DNA from: UBA2199 sp964628035
Lineage (GTDB): Bacteria > Acidobacteriota > Aminicenantia > UBA2199
NCBI GenBank assembly: GCA_964628035.1
Contig: CAZVPI010000003.1
Coordinates: 124,001 to 188,000, forward strand
Length of the DNA stretch: 64,000 nucleotides
Direction of reading: 5' to 3'
A program made the position numbers and the translations under genes. Below the pieces are notes generated by a model that saw only the letters and a program-made list of their open reading frames with translations, had not been told where the DNA came from and searched no databases. This document shows positions 60,928-64,000 of the stretch, piece after piece. Numbering within the stretch: the first letter of the stretch is position 1; each line of letters begins with the position of its first letter.

Positions 60928-62040
60928 CTAGAGGTTCAACTGGGCGCTGAGCATGATCTGGCTTGTCGTCGCCTTCTCCGACTGGAAATAGCGGCTGGTG
61001 AACAGGGCATACTCCAGGCCGAAATTCACGCCCGAACCGGCGGCGAACTGGATGCCGGCCAGCAGCGTGTCGGTTTTCTTCAGCTCGCGCGCGGCAAGCT
61101 GCTCTTCATCGGTCAGGTCCTCGAAGGCATAGCCCAGCCAACCGCTCCACTTGCCCCTGGCCAGAAGCAGCTCGGACCAAAAAGACGCCACCTTCTTGCC
61201 GTTCAGCTCCTGGGCGGCCAGGTCGGCATGGAGGGCGGCGCGGCTCATGACATAGGCCAGGTTGGCTCCGGTGGCGAACTCGCCTTTGAGCGACAGGTGC
61301 TTGCAGAGGGAAACATTCCAGTCGAGGCCGATGCCGGCGGTGTCGACCTTGTTCCTGAATGCGGCACCGGCCAAAGAGGCGTCTTCGCGGCCGTAGATGC
61401 CCGAGAGGCCGAGCTGGTACTTGCCGCCCGCGCCCAGCTTGAGCCCCAGGCGCGACTGCAGCACCGGCATCTTGGCCGACCAGCCACCGGCCGCCGCCGG
61501 GTCGCTGAGCGAGAACGCCAGGTCGAAGCGCGGCGCCGCGTAGGCGTAGCGCACCTGGGCGTGGCGGAAGCCCAGGTTGCCGGCCTGCCACAGGTAGCCG
61601 TTGATCATCAGCGTGGTCGGGCCCAGCGGCGAGAACAGGTCCCAGGCCTGGCCGAACAGGAGGCTGTGCCCCTTTTTGCCCAGGGTGAAATAGCCCTGGC
61701 GGAAGCGCGGCTTCATCTGCGTGGGCGTCGTGGTGTCGAAGAAGTCGAATTCCAGGACGGCGGCCACGTTCATGCCGTCGGCCCAAGGCGTCCCGGCGTA
61801 CTTGAAACCGAAGCGGGTGTGGGTGGCGGACAGGTAGAGGCTGCCATCGCCGGCCACGGCGTAGCGCGGGAAGGTCAGACCGTTGACGCCGCCGTCCTGG
61901 AAGGCGGCATCGAGCTTGAAGAAGCCGAACAGTTGCAGCTTGTTCTTCTCCGTGTCGACCAGGGTGACGTCGGCGAACACCGGCAGCCCCGACAGGAGAA
62001 GCATCGCACCAAGAAGGCAAGATAGCACAGTTCTTTTCAT
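60928..62040 (-). CDS. Predicted outer-membrane porin-like beta-barrel protein
   Basis: A 370-residue protein with a signal peptide (about 1-24, ending GLPVFA) and many short alternating amphipathic strands (for example GYFTLGKKGHSLLFGQAWDL, which holds a porin-like GQAWD turn). It ends in LSAQLNL, with hydrophobic alternation typical of outer-membrane barrels, though the last residue is Leu rather than Phe. The cargo is unknown. It is co-transcribed with the rubrerythrin gene. Confidence 0.8.
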   Translation of the reverse strand: MKRTVLSCLLGAMLLLSGLPVFADVTLVDTEKNKLQLFGFFKLDAAFQDGGVNGLTFPRYAVAGDGSLYLSATHTRFGFKYAGTPWADGMNVAAVLEFDFFDTTTPTQMKPRFRQGYFTLGKKGHSLLFGQAWDLFSPLGPTTLMINGYLWQAGNLGFRHAQVRYAYAAPRFDLAFSLSDPAAAGGWSAKMPVLQSRLGLKLGAGGKYQLGLSGIYGREDASLAGAAFRNKVDTAGIGLDWNVSLCKHLSLKGEFATGANLAYVMSRAALHADLAAQELNGKKVASFWSELLLARGKWSGWLGYAFEDLTDEEQLAARELKKTDTLLAGIQFAAGSGVNFGLEYALFTSRYFQSEKATTSQIMLSAQLNL

Positions 62041-62063
62041 TTGAACCTCGCTGGTTTTTCGCC

Positions 62064-62092
62064 ATTTTACCTGATTTGAGGGCGCGTTTCAA
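62064..62092 (-). promoter_or_regulatory. Promoter of the porin-rubrerythrin transcript
   Basis: TTGAAA (62087-62092), 17 bases, TAAAAT (62064-62069) on the minus strand, about 23 bases before the porin ATG, with CGAGG as a weak ribosome site. Confidence 0.6.
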
Positions 62093-62158
62093 CCGATCCG
62101 GGTCGAGGAGCGGCGACGAAAGTGATCGCAGTGGCGGCAAGCAAAAATGCGCGCTTCC

Positions 62159-62346
62159 GTGAGGCGTGAGGCGTGTTGAGCAGTGAGACACAGCCATCCA
62201 CGGACCATTTGGATCTCGCAGGCCGCGCAGGATGTTCTGCTATTTCTCATCACGCATCACTCAGCACTCCTTGCGATAGATCGAGTGGATGCTCTCCTCG
62301 TCACGCGTCACGATGGCTCGTTGCTTTTTCAGTAATTCAGTAATGG
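62159..62346. repeat. Heptamer element between the porin and fdhD genes
   Basis: GTGAGGC twice (62159-62172) is followed by CAGTGAGACACAGCCAT, close to the core near 12021. CTCATCA, CGCATCA and CTCAGCA form the complement at 62246-62266, preceded by TGCTATTT. CTCGTCA and CGCGTCA lie at 62297-62310. Two TTCAGTAA octamers (62328-62343) cover the fdhD stop codon. The 296-base gap has no gene. Confidence 0.82.
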
Positions 62347-63086
62347 ATCACGATGGGCCTGGGCTTGAGCACGTGGCCGACGATCGTCAAGCCGCTGGCG
62401 CGGGCGATCTCCAGCGCCCGGGTGGTCAGCGTGGTCTGCGAGACCAGGAGCGGGACTCCGGCACGCAGGCATTTCAGCGCCATCTCGGCCGAGACGCGGC
62501 CGGTGGTGAGCAGGGCGCAGCCGCCGAAATCGACGCCGTGCGCAAGCCCCCAGCCGATCGCCTTGTCGACGCTGTTGCTGCGGCCGATATCCTCGCGGCT
62601 GGCCAGGATGCGCCCTTTTTCCATGTCCGCAAGCATGGAACAGTGGATGCCCCCGTGGCGGCGGAACCAGGCGGCGCGGCCGGGCAGCCGGCGCATCAGG
62701 GCCACCGCCTGCGCCAGGGTGAAGGCGAAGCGCCGGGCGATGCTGGGCAGGTCGGCCAACGGGGTTTCCCGCGCCTCGCCGCCGGAGCAGGCGGTGAAGC
62801 GGCCGGGAAGTGGCCGGGCCAGGCGGACGGCGGCGGCCGGCTCGAGGCGGATCAGCGCCCGGTCGCCCGCCAGGCGCAGTGTCCTGATATCGGCAACCGA
62901 GTCGATCAGGCCCTGGCTGAAGGCCCAGCCCAGGGCCAGCTCGCGGCGGCCGAAGGGAGAGCAGCTGAGCCGCCCCTGGAGGCGGCCCTCGACCACGATC
63001 GAGAGCAGGCTTTCGGCCGGGAGCTCGACGAGGCCGATATCCCGTCTCTCAGGCGTCTTCGCCCCTGCGGCTTTTGAGATAGGCAT
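62337..63086 (-). CDS. fdhD: Formate dehydrogenase accessory sulfurtransferase FdhD
   Basis: A 249-residue protein that transfers sulfur to the molybdenum cofactor before its insertion into formate dehydrogenase. Conserved blocks are EELALGW-like RRELALGWAFSQGLI, the loop cysteine in TACSGGEAR (single cysteine, CxGG variant of CxxC), GGIHCSMLAD and REDIGRSNSVDKAIG. TGRVSAEMALKC and the C-terminal TLTTRALEIA segment complete the family. It overlaps mobA by 38 bases. It serves the enzyme encoded at 45439, about 17 kb away. The stop codon lies within a tandem octamer. Confidence 0.93.
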   Translation of the reverse strand: MPISKAAGAKTPERRDIGLVELPAESLLSIVVEGRLQGRLSCSPFGRRELALGWAFSQGLIDSVADIRTLRLAGDRALIRLEPAAAVRLARPLPGRFTACSGGEARETPLADLPSIARRFAFTLAQAVALMRRLPGRAAWFRRHGGIHCSMLADMEKGRILASREDIGRSNSVDKAIGWGLAHGVDFGGCALLTTGRVSAEMALKCLRAGVPLLVSQTTLTTRALEIARASGLTIVGHVLKPRPIVIHY

Positions 63087-63636
63087 GGTACTCCTCGAGG
63101 GTGTTCAGGTTGCGGAACCAGTCCTGCCCGTCCATGGGGACGAATGCCGTGCGGCAGGCGGAAAACAGGGAGGAGATGCGCAGGTCGCCCGCGGCCAGCT
63201 GCCTCTCGACGGCAGGCACGATGTCGCGGGCGTAAGCGGCGAACAGCGGCTCGAACTTGCCGTCGCGATAGCGGGGAACGACGATCTCGTTTTCGGGGGC
63301 CAGGGCCAGGATGCGTTGCAGGAACGTGATGTCGACATGCGGGATGTCGCAGGCCATGACGAAGTTGAGGCGGCAGGGCGAGGCGCGCAGTGCCGTGAGG
63401 ATGGCCGGCAACGGCCCCAGTCCGGGCGTTTCGTCCACCACCACCGGCAGGCCCAGGAAGGCGAACTTGCCGCCGTCCCCGGCGCTGACCAGCAGGGCGT
63501 CGAAGCAGGGGCGGACCTGACCGACCAGCGCCTCGATCAGGGTGCCTCCGCGGACGGGCAGCAGGGCTTTTTCCCGGCGCATGCGCCGGCTGCGGCCTCC
63601 GGCCAGGACGATCGCCGCGACAGGTTCGCGGGCCAT
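63049..63636 (-). CDS. mobA: Molybdenum cofactor guanylyltransferase MobA
   Basis: A 195-residue enzyme that attaches GMP to molybdopterin and makes the MGD cofactor needed by the formate dehydrogenase. The nucleotide signature is IVLAGGRSRRMRREKALLPV. FVMACDIPHV holds the Mg-binding Asp, and VVDETPGLGPLPAI is the third family block. It overlaps fdhD and follows the PilZ-like gene by 14 bases, so the three form one transcript. Confidence 0.93.
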   Translation of the reverse strand: MAREPVAAIVLAGGRSRRMRREKALLPVRGGTLIEALVGQVRPCFDALLVSAGDGGKFAFLGLPVVVDETPGLGPLPAILTALRASPCRLNFVMACDIPHVDITFLQRILALAPENEIVVPRYRDGKFEPLFAAYARDIVPAVERQLAAGDLRISSLFSACRTAFVPMDGQDWFRNLNTLEEYHAYLKSRRGEDA

Positions 63637-63650
63637 GGCCGGAAGGGAGA

Positions 63651-64000
63651 TCAGCGGCCGGGCTCGACGCCGTCGCGGCTGATGAAGCCCTCGTCGCCAC
63701 CGGCCTTCGTGGCCTTCATGAAGGAGGCCAGGAAAGCGTTCTGCTTCTCGCTGTTGCTCCTGAAGCGGGCGCCGATGGAGAAGAGGAGGCCGGGGGAGAG
63801 GGCGGCGTACTTGGCGCCGTCGAAGGAGGCGACCTCGGCGCGGTTGATCTCGATCTCGAAGTCCTGCTGGCGGTTGTCGCGGCCGATCAGGTAGATCTTG
63901 TACGTGGAGCCGATGACCGGCTGGAAGTTGCTCACCAGGTTGATCCCCTCGTAGCTGATGTTGTTGGCCACGAAGCTGACCACGTTCAACAGCTTGCCCT
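63651..64000 (-). CDS. PilZ-like domain protein, C-terminal part
   Basis: The right edge cuts the gene. The visible 116 codons begin GKLLNVVSFVANNISYEGIN, with no start codon needed inside the window, and continue as a beta-rich domain (GSTYKIYLIG, then FEIEINRAEVASFD). The pattern of a short N-terminal strand, NISxxG-like loop and E/R-containing strand resembles PilZ c-di-GMP receptors, but the diagnostic RxxxR would be outside the window, so the call is tentative. It precedes mobA on the same transcript. Confidence 0.5.
   Translation of the reverse strand, partial: GKLLNVVSFVANNISYEGINLVSNFQPVIGSTYKIYLIGRDNRQQDFEIEINRAEVASFDGAKYAALSPGLLFSIGARFRSNSEKQNAFLASFMKATKAGGDEGFISRDGVEPGR

Overview
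This window is a dense, GC-rich (by eye about two thirds G+C) stretch of bacterial chromosome with about 56 protein genes. I see no rRNA, tRNA, CRISPR array, insertion sequence or phage genes. Lipoprotein maturation genes (lgt, lspA), exported peptidases and an outer-membrane beta-barrel protein point to a Gram-negative cell envelope. Hydrogenase maturation genes, a molybdo/tungsto-formate dehydrogenase with NADH-dehydrogenase-like electron modules, and rubrerythrin-type proteins point to an anaerobic or microaerophilic fermenter or syntroph. The gene set would fit an uncultured lineage such as Aminicenantes/Acidobacteriota-like bacteria, but that assignment is a guess from gene content.

Layout. 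1-3416 (minus): three antiporter-like, proton-pumping membrane subunits, the last cut by the window edge. They are diverged from hypB and are probably part of a complex I-like or group 4 [NiFe]-hydrogenase operon that continues to the left. 3514-6719 (plus): hypB, then an MBOAT acyltransferase and an SGNH-like protein for polysaccharide acylation. 6780-11818 (minus): hypF-hypC-hypD-hypE-hypA. 12211-17173 (minus): ileS-lspA-lgt-rluD. 17554-30943: small housekeeping and regulatory genes (DUF4342, cupin, hybrid histidine kinase, DUF72, mscL, acyl-ACP thioesterase, acetyltransferases, prolyl oligopeptidase, K+ channel, amidotransferase). 31255-36568 (minus): two zinc metallopeptidases and a membrane protein. 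36872-38744 (minus): CBS-ATPase, DRTGG protein and a desulforedoxin-rubrerythrin. 38978-49033 (plus): an eight-gene formate dehydrogenase operon. 49285-52017: a one-protein transmembrane sensor-regulator. 52238-60307 (plus): enolase, MFS transporter, a B3/4 protein, an M16 peptidase pair and two small genes. 60443-64000 (minus): rubrerythrin, porin, fdhD, mobA and a partial PilZ-like gene.

How the genes fit together. The formate operon carries two NuoE/NuoF pairs. One NuoF is fused to a GltD-like FAD/NADPH module. The operon also has a cysteine-less relative of the HndB ferredoxin, a cysteine-type formate dehydrogenase catalytic subunit and a FocA-type formate channel. fdhD and mobA (62337-63636) supply the sulfurated bis-MGD cofactor. 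The hyp genes mature a [NiFe] hydrogenase, and the antiporter-like subunits would couple such an enzyme to the membrane. Together they suggest interconversion of formate, H2, NAD(P)H and perhaps ferredoxin.

The least expected signal is between the genes. At least fourteen intergenic regions carry short degenerate tandem arrays with a strict 7-base (occasionally 6-base) period. Each region has its own unit, and most regions carry the reverse complement of that unit at the other end. Arrays often run up to, or contain, the stop codon of the adjacent gene. Short non-array cores are shared between copies. I read this as a dispersed, dyad-symmetric intergenic repeat family and regard it as the best candidate for something undescribed here.
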